Part shown: positions 1 through 8,852 of the stretch, in pieces
Layout of the letters: each line of letters starts with the position of its first letter
How positions within the stretch are numbered: the stretch's first letter is position 1
Assembly: GCA_038321615.1 (NCBI GenBank)
Contig: JBBQFC010000019.1
Coordinates: forward strand, 1-49,544
Origin: JBBQFC01 sp038321615
GTDB lineage: Bacteria; Bacteroidota; Bacteroidia; Flavobacteriales_D; Cryomorphaceae
Length of the DNA: 49,544 nt
Direction of reading: 5' to 3'
The notes under the pieces: model-generated
The model's input: only the letters and a program-made list of their open reading frames with translations
Database searches by the model: none
What the model was told of the DNA's origin: nothing
Made by a program: the position numbers and the translations under genes

Positions 1-857
1 GGCCGATTTACGTACCATTGATCCAATTTGGGCGAAGTGCCAGATACGGAAGGGTTAGCGCTTGAAAATGTCAGTCGAACATTTTTCCAATCTTCGCCGG
101 TAGTTTGGAATACCCGCCCGTTGTAAACCAACTCCAGCGGCTTCGTGGTGTCGTCCACACGAAAATCGTAAGTAGGCTCCCATCCGGCGGCGCTCACGAA
201 GTATTTCAAGCTCATACTACCATCAATAGGCTTGCTGCATTCTACGGTGATCAACACGGTAGATTGTGGGATTGATCCGGCGCTAGCGACTTGATTGATA
301 CGCTGAAAAACTTCGCGCAAACTATCTTGCAGCGACCTTAGCTCCAAATTCAAGCTCATCTTTCGGGTATAGATATCATTGAGGCGCTCCCGGTAAAAAT
401 TCGATGCATCGCGAATATCTGCCACAACCGAACCTTCTCTTTTTGCCAAATTCATATTCTCTAGTAGCAACCGTTCTTCGGTATCAAAGGCCTTAGACTT
501 ATTCTTTATGGATGCAGATTCGTCTTCAATGCTGCGTAATTCGGCTTCAAGGTTTTTCTTTGCCTGCTGCGCTTTGGGCGATAGCCGCTGATAGCGTGAA
601 CTATTGACGGAAAGAATTTCCAAACCGTCGATTGCCGCTACTTGAATCCTATCGGGGTCGAGGCTTGCGGGAAGGTTCGATAGTTCGATCACATGCCTTC
701 CTTTGACTGCTTTAAGACTGATCGCCCGCAATACTTCTGCTCCTTCGAAGTACACAGTCGCCGACTTGATGACAGAAACTGGTCGGAGGGTATCCCCAAG
801 TTGGGCTAGCAGAGCGGATGGGAGCAGGGCAAGGATGGCGATTGAAAGGATCTTCAT
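1..857 (-). CDS. MuiA-like DUF4139/DUF4140 protein, N-terminal part (runs off window)
   Basis: The minus-strand frame is open from the ATG at 857 to the window edge, giving 285 codons with no stop. The first ~19 residues form a Sec-type signal peptide ending near LLAQ, so the protein is exported. The segment after it (VSVIKSATVYFEGAEV) matches the N-terminal DUF4140 region. A central coiled coil of about 100 charged residues follows, and then the start of DUF4139, with the hallmarks AGWEPTYDFRV and TGEDWKNVRLTFSSA. This order is typical of the 'mucoidy inhibitor MuiA' family found in many Bacteroidota. Its biochemical function is not established. The C-terminal half of DUF4139 lies outside the window. 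Confidence 0.85.
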   Translation of the reverse strand, partial: MKILSIAILALLPSALLAQLGDTLRPVSVIKSATVYFEGAEVLRAISLKAVKGRHVIELSNLPASLDPDRIQVAAIDGLEILSVNSSRYQRLSPKAQQAKKNLEAELRSIEDESASIKNKSKAFDTEERLLLENMNLAKREGSVVADIRDASNFYRERLNDIYTRKMSLNLELRSLQDSLREVFQRINQVASAGSIPQSTVLITVECSKPIDGSMSLKYFVSAAGWEPTYDFRVDDTTKPLELVYNGRVFQTTGEDWKNVRLTFSSANPSVSGTSPKLDQWYVNR

Positions 858-917
858 AGTGAGATGGATTTACAGACCAATATCGTTATTCCAAAGGAAT
901 ACGGTTGGCAATGGGCG

Positions 918-1775
918 TTATTTTGCCTCAATTTTTATACGTCTCTGGTAAGCATCTTTAACGGCCTTGAGCAGTACCATGTCAAAGATTCGATCGCCAA
1001 AAAAATTGCGCGAGAAGGGGGCAAGCCATGATAGCTTTCCGGCGGTATAGCGAAAATTTGGCTTATCGCTTTCCACGGCCTTTATCAACAATGCTGTAAT
1101 AACACGAGGCTCCGAAGCGCCTTTCGCGTAATTTTCATCGGTCGATTGCGCCATGCCAAGCGCAATTTCCGAATAGGGACCGCTTGCCGAACGCTCTAAG
1201 AGGGGATCGGTCATTACGTCGCCAAACGCTGTGGTTATCACACCTGGTTCGATTATTACTACTTGAATACCATGCTTTTTGAGTTCTAGTCTTAAACAAT
1301 CGCTCCAGCCTTCTAAGGCATGTTTCGAAGCGTGATACCAAGATCCCATAGGCATGTAGACTTTACCGGCTATACTTGAAAGGTTAATGATCCGACCGGA
1401 TTTTTGCATGCGCATGTGTGGAAGCACTTCTTGGGTTAGCCTTGCTAGTCCGAAGAAGTTCACGTCAAATTGATAGCGGGCATCCTCCATATTGGTATCT
1501 TCCATAGCTCCGTAAAGTCCGTAACCGGCGTTGTTGATCAGGGCATCGATTTTACCTTGGCGACTTACAATCTCCGCCACGACTCTTATGATGTCCGCTT
1601 CTTGGGTTATATCCATCGATAAGGCATGCCCACCGGCTTTAACGATCGCTTCCATTTTCTCAATTCTCCGGGCGGCACCGTAAACGGTATGTCCCATTTT
1701 CAAAAATTGGAGTGCAGCATCGAGACCAATGCCCGAAGATGCACCGGTAATGAGTATTACTTGTTTCGATTTCAT
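918..1775 (-). CDS. Classical short-chain dehydrogenase/reductase (SDR)
   Basis: A cytoplasmic NAD(P)-dependent oxidoreductase of 285 residues. The nucleotide-binding glycine motif TGASSGIG is at residues 10-17, NNAG at 80-83, and the catalytic set is Ser132/133, Tyr146 and Lys150 in SSIAGK...WYHASKHAL. The sequence YGAARR after beta-2, with basic residues, suggests NADP(H) preference (inference). The C-terminal extension of ~90 residues resembles SDRs that act on hydrophobic alcohols or ketones, but the substrate cannot be read from the sequence. The gene follows a terminator at 1790-1813 and is probably transcribed alone. Confidence 0.9.
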   Translation of the reverse strand: MKSKQVILITGASSGIGLDAALQFLKMGHTVYGAARRIEKMEAIVKAGGHALSMDITQEADIIRVVAEIVSRQGKIDALINNAGYGLYGAMEDTNMEDARYQFDVNFFGLARLTQEVLPHMRMQKSGRIINLSSIAGKVYMPMGSWYHASKHALEGWSDCLRLELKKHGIQVVIIEPGVITTAFGDVMTDPLLERSASGPYSEIALGMAQSTDENYAKGASEPRVITALLIKAVESDKPNFRYTAGKLSWLAPFSRNFFGDRIFDMVLLKAVKDAYQRRIKIEAK

Positions 1776-1789
1776 AGTTGTGATTTTGC

Positions 1790-1813
1790 AAAAAAAAACC
1801 GCCCATTGGGCGG
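1790..1813 (-). terminator. Rho-independent terminator after the SET-domain gene
   Basis: The inverted repeat CCGCCC-ATT-GGGCGG at 1799-1813 is followed, reading on the minus strand, by a run of nine T (A at 1790-1798 on the plus strand). It lies between the stop of the SET gene (1841) and the start of the SDR gene (1775), so it separates two same-strand units. Confidence 0.85.
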
Positions 1814-1840
1814 CTCGAAGGTAAGGTATTGGCTGAAGGG

Positions 1841-2443
1841 CTAATGCCCGTTATGCCCGTTTTCGCTGTAATAATTGTGAAGGATAGATCGCATTTCGGT
1901 TTTACCGACCACTATTCTGCGCACTTCGGCCCAAATATCTTCGGTCATAAGCGAACCTAAGGGTTGCTTCAAGTCGGCCACCTGTGGCATAACATTGAGC
2001 AGTTTTTTATCCCAAACTTTGTGGTATCGCAATAAATCGTCCGGGTACACTACTTTTCGCTTCGTACCTTCATTCACTCCGCGAAATGGTCGTTCTATGT
2101 TGAGGTAACCATAGTCGTCCGTAAGTTGCTCTCCAATTTCGATGTCGCGTATGGCTATTTCGAAATCATAGGCGGTACTCAGACAATTGGCGTTGAAGCT
2201 GTGATTTACATAGCGGGCATGATCCCAACAAAGCACAAGTTTACCTAGATTATTGCGGTAGCAATAGGTGTCCAGAATGTTTTGATAAATGGGGTCTAGG
2301 GCTTTAAACTCGCTGGGCCAAAACTCCCTGTCGAGTTTATCGAGAACCCAGGTTACCGTTCCTGCTGGGATTCTTTGCGTGGCCACTACACCGTGGCCTA
2401 CTTCGGGGCTGATAAATTTGAGCTCCGTATGGGGATGGATCAT
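1841..2443 (-). CDS. Stand-alone SET-domain protein (putative lysine methyltransferase)
   Basis: A 200-residue protein consisting almost entirely of a SET domain. It has an N-terminal GHGVVATQRIPAGT strand-turn (residues 16-29), the cofactor/pseudoknot motif NHSFNANC at 80-87 (family consensus NHSxxPN) and DDYGYLN at 109-115, which supplies the conserved catalytic tyrosine. SET domains transfer methyl groups from S-adenosylmethionine to lysine side chains. Bacterial stand-alone versions are known but most targets are undefined. The ~80 residues after the SET core lack the Cys-rich post-SET zinc site. The gene is monocistronic, with a terminator just downstream. Confidence 0.8.
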   Translation of the reverse strand: MIHPHTELKFISPEVGHGVVATQRIPAGTVTWVLDKLDREFWPSEFKALDPIYQNILDTYCYRNNLGKLVLCWDHARYVNHSFNANCLSTAYDFEIAIRDIEIGEQLTDDYGYLNIERPFRGVNEGTKRKVVYPDDLLRYHKVWDKKLLNVMPQVADLKQPLGSLMTEDIWAEVRRIVVGKTEMRSILHNYYSENGHNGH

Positions 2444-2487
2444 AGATGTGATAAATTCAATACAATGGTATAAATAGTTTGAATTTC

Positions 2488-2508
2488 TTTTTCACTTCGG
2501 GTGAAAAA
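2488..2508. other. Short AT-rich inverted repeat between the SET and glycosyltransferase genes
   Basis: TTTTTCAC-TTCGG-GTGAAAAA is a perfect 8-bp stem with a 5-nt loop. It sits in the 143-bp gap between the glycosyltransferase stop (2587) and the SET start (2443). It could help end transcription of the glycosyltransferase operon, but there is no clear T-run beyond the stem in the minus direction, so its role is uncertain. Confidence 0.4.
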
Positions 2509-2586
2509 TATATTGCTTTTTAAAAAGATCCTAATTAACAAGCAATCAGATATTTGCGATGGGGTTATACCTCCGCGAACAATATT

Positions 2587-3522
2587 TTACTCCGCTCGAT
2601 TCTCCAAATTACTCTCAGCAATGATGTAAAGCGGCCGATTTAGAATATTTCGATTAATCCGGCTGATATACGTACCGATTATCCCAAGTGAAATAAGCTG
2701 AATACCACCGATAAACATCGAGCTGATAATCAATGATGTCCAGCCGGTAATAGTCTCTTTCATCACAAAATGAGCGAAGATGGCGTAAAGGATGATCAAA
2801 AAGGAAACACCCGAAAATACAAAACCCAATTTAGTAACGAAGGAAAGGGGCTTATCAGAAAAGCCGGTAATACCATCCAGCGCAAAGTGAATCATTTTGC
2901 TAAGCGAGTATCCGGTTTCACCATGTTTCCGTTCGGCTCGCTCAAACTCCACGGCGGTTTGGCGAAAGCCCACCCACGCTATCTGCCCACGCAGGAATTT
3001 GGTCTGCTCAGGCATTCGCTTGAGCGCGTCCACCACCTTTCGATCTATCAACCGAAAATCGCCGGTATCTAAGGGTATTTCTATCGAGGTCATCCGCTGA
3101 AGAAGACGATAAAATGCCTTTGCGCTCCATTTCTTGAAAAGGGTTTCTCCTTTACGACTCTTTCGCTTGGCATAGACTACTTCAAATCCTTGTTGGTGTT
3201 TCGCGTAGAGCGCGGGAATCAATTCTGGAGGATCCTGTAAGTCGCCATCAATAATAATTACTGCATCGCCCTGAGTGGCATCGAGACCGGCGGTTACGGC
3301 AATTTGATGGCCGAAATTACGGCTAAGGTTGATGTACTTTACCTCTGGATGGTCATTGGCCAATTGCCGCAGCGTAACGAGCGAATTATCGGCGCTGCCG
3401 TCGTTTACAAAGATCATTTCGTAATCGAGCTTCATCGGATGCAATGCATCGCTTAGGCGGCGGAATAATTCAGGAAGTCCGTCTTCTTCATTATAAATAG
3501 GAACAACGATGGATAAATTCAT
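2587..3522 (-). CDS. GT2 family polyprenyl-phosphate glycosyltransferase (DPM1/GtrB/ArnC-like)
   Basis: A membrane-anchored family 2 glycosyltransferase of 311 residues. The catalytic domain opens with LSIVVPIYNEEDGL, continues with FVNDGSADNS at 38-47, and has the metal/nucleotide-binding DGD at 92-94 followed by LQDPPEL, typical of enzymes that load a sugar onto undecaprenyl or dolichyl phosphate. Two hydrophobic segments near residues 230-255 and 265-290 are the usual C-terminal anchors. The start is one base after the stop of the upstream gene at 3524-5020, which encodes a multi-spanning transferase. The pair fits a donor-synthesis plus transfer module for a surface glycan or lipid modification. 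Confidence 0.9.
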   Translation of the reverse strand: MNLSIVVPIYNEEDGLPELFRRLSDALHPMKLDYEMIFVNDGSADNSLVTLRQLANDHPEVKYINLSRNFGHQIAVTAGLDATQGDAVIIIDGDLQDPPELIPALYAKHQQGFEVVYAKRKSRKGETLFKKWSAKAFYRLLQRMTSIEIPLDTGDFRLIDRKVVDALKRMPEQTKFLRGQIAWVGFRQTAVEFERAERKHGETGYSLSKMIHFALDGITGFSDKPLSFVTKLGFVFSGVSFLIILYAIFAHFVMKETITGWTSLIISSMFIGGIQLISLGIIGTYISRINRNILNRPLYIIAESNLENRAE

Positions 3523-3523
3523 T

Positions 3524-5020
3524 TTAGTCTTTTAAACCAATTATTTGATACTGGCGCACTTCACCATGCCATCCCACTATTTGCGTTTCATATGTGCTTT
3601 CTATTTTTTCGATCATGGGGTATTGATAGGCAGAAACTACGCTGCCAAGAGGGATATTATCGCCGGTAGTAAAATCGCATTTATAACCACGACGGCGCAT
3701 CATTTCGACGTAAAAGTCTATTTGCGTATGGTAGCCATCAAAAGCGAGCAGTTGGTCTTTGAATTCAACCCTGTTGTGATAAGCATCCTGCATATAATAG
3801 CTCATCCAGTAATAGTCTTGCAAAGCCTTTCGGCTCGGTTGGTAGGTTACCATGAAGATGTCTCTGAAAGGCACTATTAGTAAACCAAGCACTAGAACGA
3901 TGGGCACCCATCGTGGTGCTTCTGATTGCTGCAACCAGATGAATACTTGGTAAATGGTAAGGGCACTTAAAATGGCCAGGAAGGGGTATGCTGGGATATC
4001 GTACCAGGCCAATTTAGTTTTGGCTACGGAGATGACAAAGAGGTAAGTAATTCCCAGGATTGCTGCAAATGCTGCTAAATTCCGAATCCGCAAGTTGGGA
4101 TGACGGAGCGAAGAAATCAATCCAAACAGTGCAAAGAATACCCAATAGACATAGTGGTCGGACCAAAGTTGATTGATGTAATACCAAAAATTGCCCGAGT
4201 TTTCAGAATTTACAGATAGGTAGCGGCCGCCAAGCTCATTGTACCACACCGCTTCAATAAATCCCGGATTAACGCTTTCGCGTAAAGGATAATAGCCAAC
4301 GCCGAATACTATTATTGAAAGCAAGCCAAGATAAAGATGTTTTGAGCGAAGTAGCGTCCACAATTTACCTTTATACACGGCGTACAACAACAAGCCCGGC
4401 CCGATCATAAATATCGTTATTCCCTTAGTCCAAATTCCTGCGATTACGGCTACACAGGTGATGAAAAGAAATTTCGGTTTTCCCTTTTCAAGATAGGTAA
4501 AAAAGCTCATAGCCGTTATTGTAGCCCACAGGCAAAGCATCGAATCATAATCGCCATGTCGCGCGCCGTGATACACTATGTAACCATTGCTGGTAATCAG
4601 TACCACCGCTGCAACAAAGCCAAGGAGTTGAGATTTTAAGTAGCGGGAGCAGAATAAAGCCAATAATAGCGAAGTTGCAATGGCTGCCAATGCGGAAGGC
4701 AGCCTGAAGCTCGATTCATTCAATCCGAATAGCTTAAAGCTTAATGCTTGCAGCCAAATTAGTAATGGAGGCTTTGAATTCCACATGTCGGGCACACCGT
4801 CGAAAGTGGGTACAATCCATTGCCAGTCCTTAAACATTTCTAATGCATTTCGCGAAAGCCTGGCCTCATCCCAAATTTGAAAGGGTTGACGACCGAGATG
4901 ACCAACCAGGGGCTGATACATCAGCAGAAGCAATGCGATTAGCGCAATCAGGTCAAACCCAACAACGTTCAGCTTGCCAATGCAAAATACCGTTCTCCTA
5001 AAAAAACTTGATTCTTTCAA
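3524..5020 (-). CDS. ArnT/PMT-like integral membrane glycosyltransferase
   Basis: A 498-residue protein with about 11-12 hydrophobic segments. The first is followed by QIWDEARLSRNA (residues 48-59). The Asp51-Glu52...Arg54 pattern in the first periplasmic loop is the catalytic signature of GT-C enzymes of the PMT/ArnT (GT39/GT83) superfamily, which use polyprenyl-phosphate sugars. The C-terminal ~100 residues form a soluble domain. It is the first gene of a two-gene operon with the GT2 enzyme, one base apart, which probably makes its lipid-linked donor. The acceptor (lipid A, protein or other) is not determinable. On the minus strand a weak -7-like box (CATCTTTG) lies at 5092-5099. Confidence 0.85.
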   Translation of the reverse strand: MKESSFFRRTVFCIGKLNVVGFDLIALIALLLLMYQPLVGHLGRQPFQIWDEARLSRNALEMFKDWQWIVPTFDGVPDMWNSKPPLLIWLQALSFKLFGLNESSFRLPSALAAIATSLLLALFCSRYLKSQLLGFVAAVVLITSNGYIVYHGARHGDYDSMLCLWATITAMSFFTYLEKGKPKFLFITCVAVIAGIWTKGITIFMIGPGLLLYAVYKGKLWTLLRSKHLYLGLLSIIVFGVGYYPLRESVNPGFIEAVWYNELGGRYLSVNSENSGNFWYYINQLWSDHYVYWVFFALFGLISSLRHPNLRIRNLAAFAAILGITYLFVISVAKTKLAWYDIPAYPFLAILSALTIYQVFIWLQQSEAPRWVPIVLVLGLLIVPFRDIFMVTYQPSRKALQDYYWMSYYMQDAYHNRVEFKDQLLAFDGYHTQIDFYVEMMRRRGYKCDFTTGDNIPLGSVVSAYQYPMIEKIESTYETQIVGWHGEVRQYQIIGLKD

Positions 5021-5139
5021 ATTCTGAAATTCAGAGTGAGCGCGAAAATAACTAATCTTCCTTAAGGCTGTTCGTGTCGCTTCAGCAAGCGCAAAGATGC
5101 CTTCTGTTTAATAAAACCTACTCAAAATTTTTTGCGAGT

Positions 5140-5169
5140 TTTGCACGCAAGCTCAATTGCCTACCTTAC
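5140..5169 (+). promoter_or_regulatory. Candidate promoter for the SulP-carbonic anhydrase operon
   Basis: TTTG at 5140-5143 is followed after 18 bp by TACCTTAC at 5162-5169, an imperfect match to the Bacteroidota -33/-7 pair TTTG...TAnnTTTG. The SulP start codon is 18 bp downstream. This is a pattern match only. Confidence 0.35.
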
Positions 5170-5186
5170 ACTTTTTTATCAAATAA

Positions 5187-6743
5187 ATGCAATTCAAATA
5201 TTTTAAAGAAGATTTAAGCGCATCGCTGGTGGTGTTTCTGGTAGCCTTGCCGCTTTGTCTTGGTATAGCAGTTGCATCGGGTGCTCCGCCCTTGGCTGGG
5301 TTAGTGGCTGGTATAGTTGGTGGTATCGTAGTAGGCTTTTTCAGCCAATCGTCCTTGAGTGTAAGTGGGCCCGCTGCCGGACTCACCGCAATTATTGTAA
5401 CGGCATTAGCCGATATGCCGTCCTTCGAAATGTTTCTTTTGGCAGTTGTCATCTCGGGTATTATTCAGATGGCACTCGGTTTTGCAAAAGCTGGAGTAAT
5501 CGGCTATTATTTTCCCAACAGCGTTATAAAAGGAATGCTCGCGGCCATTGGACTCATTCTTATATTAAAACAAATTCCGCATGCCCTCGGCGACGATGCG
5601 GTGTATGAAGGGAGTATGGAGTTTTCCCAGACTGATAATGAAAATACGTTCACCGAAATTATCGGTGCATTCCGAAATATCAATCCTATTGCTGCGGCGA
5701 TCAGCTTAGTTGCCGTGCTGATTTTGGTATTCTTCGATAAATTCAAACTGAAGCAATTTACCATTTTTCGAATCTTGCCGGCGGCTCTGTTTGCTGTGGT
5801 GGTAGGAGTTATACTCAATATCGGCTTAGACGCCTGGTGGCCAGGCTATACCTTGAAAGATTTTCACATGGTCAAACTACCGGTGTTTTCGAATTTTAGT
5901 GAATTGACTGATATTGTGGTTTTCCCAAACTTCAGAGCCATTACCGATAAGCGAGTTTATATCACAGGTATCACAATAGCATTAGTAGCAAGTATTGAAA
6001 CTTTATTGAGTGTTGAAGCCAGCGACAGGTTGGATCCACTGAAACGCATTACGCCCACCAGCAGAGAGCTTAGCGCCCAGGGTCTTGGCAACGTAGTGAG
6101 TGGATTGCTCGGCGGCTTACCTGTAACCGCAGTTATTGTTCGCTCTTCGGCAAATATTGACTCCGGCGGGCGAACCAAGCTGAGCGCCATACTTCATGGG
6201 TTTTGGCTTCTTCTTAGTCTTGTTTTTTTGGGAGCCTACCTCAACTATATACCCTTAGCTGCATTAGCGGGCATCTTGTTCGTTGTAGGTTTTAAATTGG
6301 CGAAGCCGTCCATCTTTCTGGCAGAATACCAGAAAGGATGGGATCAATTCATCCCGTTTATAGTTACGGTGCTCGCCATTCTGTTTACCGATCTCCTCGT
6401 AGGTATCGGGATTGGTATGGCCGTTGGTTTGTTTTTTGTCATTAAGTCAAATTACCAAAAAGCTATCGTCCTGAAAAAGACCAGCTCTGGACTTGTTCTG
6501 AATTTCAAGCAAAATGTTTCTTTTCTAAACAAGGCCGAGTTGCTGCGATATTTGGCAACAGTAGAAGATGGATCTAATTTGAAAATCGATGTAGATGAAA
6601 CTACTTTTGTGGACACCGACATTATTCAAACACTATCTGATTTCATAGAAACAGCTCCCGAAAAGGGAATAAAGGTCGAAGTAGAAGGATTGGAAAAACT
6701 CGCGGTTAAAAATCGGCAGGCAATTGTAGAAAACAACCCATAG
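5187..6743 (+). CDS. SulP-family anion (probably bicarbonate) transporter with STAS domain
   Basis: An inner-membrane transporter of 518 residues. The N-terminus FKEDLSASLVVFLVALPLCLGIA followed by GAPPLAGLVAGIVGG and SVSGPAAGL is the SulP signature. About 12 hydrophobic segments run to residue ~430. The C-terminal ~80 residues form a short cytoplasmic STAS domain (LKIDVDETTFVDTDIIQTL). The family carries sulfate, bicarbonate, chloride or dicarboxylates. Substrate assignment to bicarbonate rests on the neighbour: a beta-carbonic anhydrase starts 2 bp after this stop. It lacks the extended domains of some eukaryotic members and is of normal bacterial length. Confidence 0.9.
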   Translation: MQFKYFKEDLSASLVVFLVALPLCLGIAVASGAPPLAGLVAGIVGGIVVGFFSQSSLSVSGPAAGLTAIIVTALADMPSFEMFLLAVVISGIIQMALGFAKAGVIGYYFPNSVIKGMLAAIGLILILKQIPHALGDDAVYEGSMEFSQTDNENTFTEIIGAFRNINPIAAAISLVAVLILVFFDKFKLKQFTIFRILPAALFAVVVGVILNIGLDAWWPGYTLKDFHMVKLPVFSNFSELTDIVVFPNFRAITDKRVYITGITIALVASIETLLSVEASDRLDPLKRITPTSRELSAQGLGNVVSGLLGGLPVTAVIVRSSANIDSGGRTKLSAILHGFWLLLSLVFLGAYLNYIPLAALAGILFVVGFKLAKPSIFLAEYQKGWDQFIPFIVTVLAILFTDLLVGIGIGMAVGLFFVIKSNYQKAIVLKKTSSGLVLNFKQNVSFLNKAELLRYLATVEDGSNLKIDVDETTFVDTDIIQTLSDFIETAPEKGIKVEVEGLEKLAVKNRQAIVENNP

Positions 6744-6745
6744 GT

Positions 6746-7384
6746 ATGAAAGCATATAAAAGGCTAATAAAACAAAATGCGGATTGGGCGGAAAGCCGCA
6801 TAAAAGAGAATCCTGAGTTCTTTGAAAATCTTGCCAGGCTCCAAACACCCAAGTTCCTTTGGATTGGCTGCAGCGATAGCCGGGTTCCGGCCAACGAGAT
6901 TACAAACACACAACCGGGCGAAATTTTCGTTCACCGCAATATAGCCAATATGGTGGTAAATACCGATTTGAATATGCTTTCGGTCCTGCAGTATGCCGTG
7001 GAAGTGCTCAAGGTGGAGCACGTCATTGTATGTGGACATTATGGCTGCGGTGGAGTAGAAGCCGCCATGAGCCATAAAGACTTAGGGCTCATCAACAAAT
7101 GGCTGCGCAATATCAAAGATGTTTACCGCATTCACGAGAAGGAGCTTGGGGCTATAGCCGATCGCACGGAGATGCTTCGTCGATTAACGGAACTCAACGT
7201 CATTGAGCAAGTAAACGATTTGGCAAAAACGAGTATCGTCCAACGTGCTTGGCATGCTAGGAAAGCTCCGCATTTGCACGGTTGGGTTTATGGGTTATCA
7301 ACTGGTAAAGTAAAAGAGCTCATTAATATGGAAGGCGGATCTGAGATCAACCCCTTGTATACGTTTGATTATTCGGGGCTGTAG
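6746..7384 (+). CDS. can: Beta-class carbonic anhydrase
   Basis: A cytoplasmic zinc enzyme of 212 residues that interconverts CO2 and bicarbonate. The zinc ligands are visible as Cys42 (in GCSDSR), His98 and Cys101 (in GHYGCGG). Asp44-Arg46 forms the conserved catalytic dyad. Its length and the segments FVHRNIANMV and HLHGWVYGL are typical of the Can/CynT group without a signal peptide. It is cotranscribed with the SulP transporter (gap of 2 bp), a pairing seen in many bacteria and interpreted as inorganic-carbon supply for carboxylases or pH balance. The transport partnership is inference; the enzyme assignment is firm. Confidence 0.95.
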   Translation: MKAYKRLIKQNADWAESRIKENPEFFENLARLQTPKFLWIGCSDSRVPANEITNTQPGEIFVHRNIANMVVNTDLNMLSVLQYAVEVLKVEHVIVCGHYGCGGVEAAMSHKDLGLINKWLRNIKDVYRIHEKELGAIADRTEMLRRLTELNVIEQVNDLAKTSIVQRAWHARKAPHLHGWVYGLSTGKVKELINMEGGSEINPLYTFDYSGL

Positions 7385-7395
7385 CATTTTCTTGC

Positions 7396-7416
7396 ATCAG
7401 CTTCCCTGATTTTTTT
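7396..7416 (+). terminator. Probable terminator of the SulP-can operon
   Basis: ATCAG-CTTCC-CTGAT (7396-7410) is a short 5-bp stem followed by a run of seven T ending at 7416, 12 bp after the carbonic anhydrase stop. The stem is weak but the T-run is good. Confidence 0.5.
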
Positions 7417-7497
7417 AGAATCGTATAAATAAAAGGCTCCTATCCTGCCGCTTTTTAGGATATTTCGATGATTGTGATTGGGGCTATCGCAGCGCAA

Positions 7498-8724
7498 TTA
7501 ATTGCCTTCTGCAGCCTTCAAATTTCCCCTTATCATCTCCAAATAGAATGTGTAATCTTCGGGATTCATGGTGGGCTTTTGGGTTTCGATTACTTCGAGC
7601 GCTTTTCGATAAGCCGCCAAGGCTTCCATTTTTCGCCCCACGTTAAGCAGCGCTTCGGCTCGGCTGTCGTAAAGGTTCGCATCGCCGGGGTGCACCGTTA
7701 TTGCCCAGTCGAAAATGTCAAGAGCTTGATCCCATTGGCCGGTTTCGGCGGCGATATAGCCCAAGCTGTTTATCTCCGCCGCCGATGGAAGTCTGTCGTA
7801 TTCGAGCCAATACCATTTCTCGGCATACCAAGCTTTGAGATGGTCGAAGTAAGAAAGCGATTTATCTTCGAGAAATGCTTCCGCTTCCGCTTCGCTTAAG
7901 GTAAGAAAGCGGCCAAAATCGATCAAGCCATCCGAAATAGAAGCAGCCGGGGTTTCGCTATGGCCGAGCCCTGTATACTCCGAATAGGTGAAAATAAAAT
8001 TTGATTTTTTGTCGGCCGCAGTATATATCGAATCCATTTGAGCAGAAGCAGTTCGAAAGCTGTTTTCCATCTTCCCTTCCGTTCCGGCTGTGAGAAAGGC
8101 GTAATGATTTGGCGGAGTTGGGTAGCGCAAGACTGTTTTCAGATCGTCGACCAATTGGCCATTGTCGTAAACCGTGTTTGGGCTCACAGCTATTACCGCT
8201 TTAAAAAGGGCGTCGGAGCGCAGAGCGTCGTGGAGTACAAAAGTGCCTGCCAAGCTGTGGCCAATGGCTACACGGAGCGGAGATGATGGAAAACGGGCTT
8301 CAACAAACGGCTCCACTTCAGAAGAAATAAATGATCGGAGCCCGTCGGCTTCTCCTATCACATTGGGCGCCCAACCTTCGCGCTCGCTGGGAGATCGGGG
8401 CGCTGGTGTAAATTCTTTCGGTCGGTTTTCGGTGTGGATGCCAACGGCTACAAACGGTTGAATAGAACCTGTGGCTCGCAAGTATTCAGCTATCTCACAG
8501 GTCATTTTAAAGAAAGCACCAAATTGGGCGTCAAAGATGTAAATGCGCATGTAAGTTTGCGCAGCTTCGCGATTATAGTCAATAGGGAAAGCCAAATCAA
8601 CGATGCGCTGCTCACCAAAGACGGTGCTGGCAATAGTATCAGTTTGATAAAGCAATCCTTGGCTGTAACACGCATTCGACAGCGTAAGAACGGAAAGGGA
8701 AAGGGCGACTCTAAAGAATTTCAT
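7498..8724 (-). CDS. Secreted esterase-D/IroE-type alpha/beta hydrolase with C-terminal TPRs
   Basis: A 408-residue exported hydrolase. The signal peptide covers roughly residues 1-21 (MKFFRVALSLSVLTLSNACYS; the Cys could be a lipobox). The hydrolase domain follows, with the nucleophile elbow GHSLAG at 155-160 (Ser157), as in the putative-esterase family that includes IroE, Fes and BesA. A His is present in the segment GLGHSET, a likely triad member. Residues ~310-400 contain at least two TPR-like helical hairpins (AEINSLGYIAAETGQWDQAL, LYDSRAEALLNVGRKMEAL), a combination common in Bacteroidota. The natural substrate is unknown; a siderophore ester is possible, but no siderophore genes are near. 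It is monocistronic. Confidence 0.85.
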   Translation of the reverse strand: MKFFRVALSLSVLTLSNACYSQGLLYQTDTIASTVFGEQRIVDLAFPIDYNREAAQTYMRIYIFDAQFGAFFKMTCEIAEYLRATGSIQPFVAVGIHTENRPKEFTPAPRSPSEREGWAPNVIGEADGLRSFISSEVEPFVEARFPSSPLRVAIGHSLAGTFVLHDALRSDALFKAVIAVSPNTVYDNGQLVDDLKTVLRYPTPPNHYAFLTAGTEGKMENSFRTASAQMDSIYTAADKKSNFIFTYSEYTGLGHSETPAASISDGLIDFGRFLTLSEAEAEAFLEDKSLSYFDHLKAWYAEKWYWLEYDRLPSAAEINSLGYIAAETGQWDQALDIFDWAITVHPGDANLYDSRAEALLNVGRKMEALAAYRKALEVIETQKPTMNPEDYTFYLEMIRGNLKAAEGN

Positions 8725-8827
8725 ATTCTGCTATTTGCGACCAAAGTATAGCTTTCAAAAGAGAAATCGCGGATTTCTTCTGATCGGTGGCCTATCCTAT
8801 AAGCTACCTGTTGGCCGGTCGATTGTC

Positions 8828-8835
8828 TATATTTG
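8828..8835 (+). promoter_or_regulatory. Promoter -7 box TATATTTG upstream of the DUF3784 gene
   Basis: TATATTTG is an exact match to the Bacteroidota -7 element TAnnTTTG. Transcription would start near 8841, which lies downstream of the longest possible start (GTG 8787) and supports GTG 8853 as the real start. No convincing -33 TTTG is present. Confidence 0.5.
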
Positions 8836-8852
8836 GAAATAAACTTTTTGCT

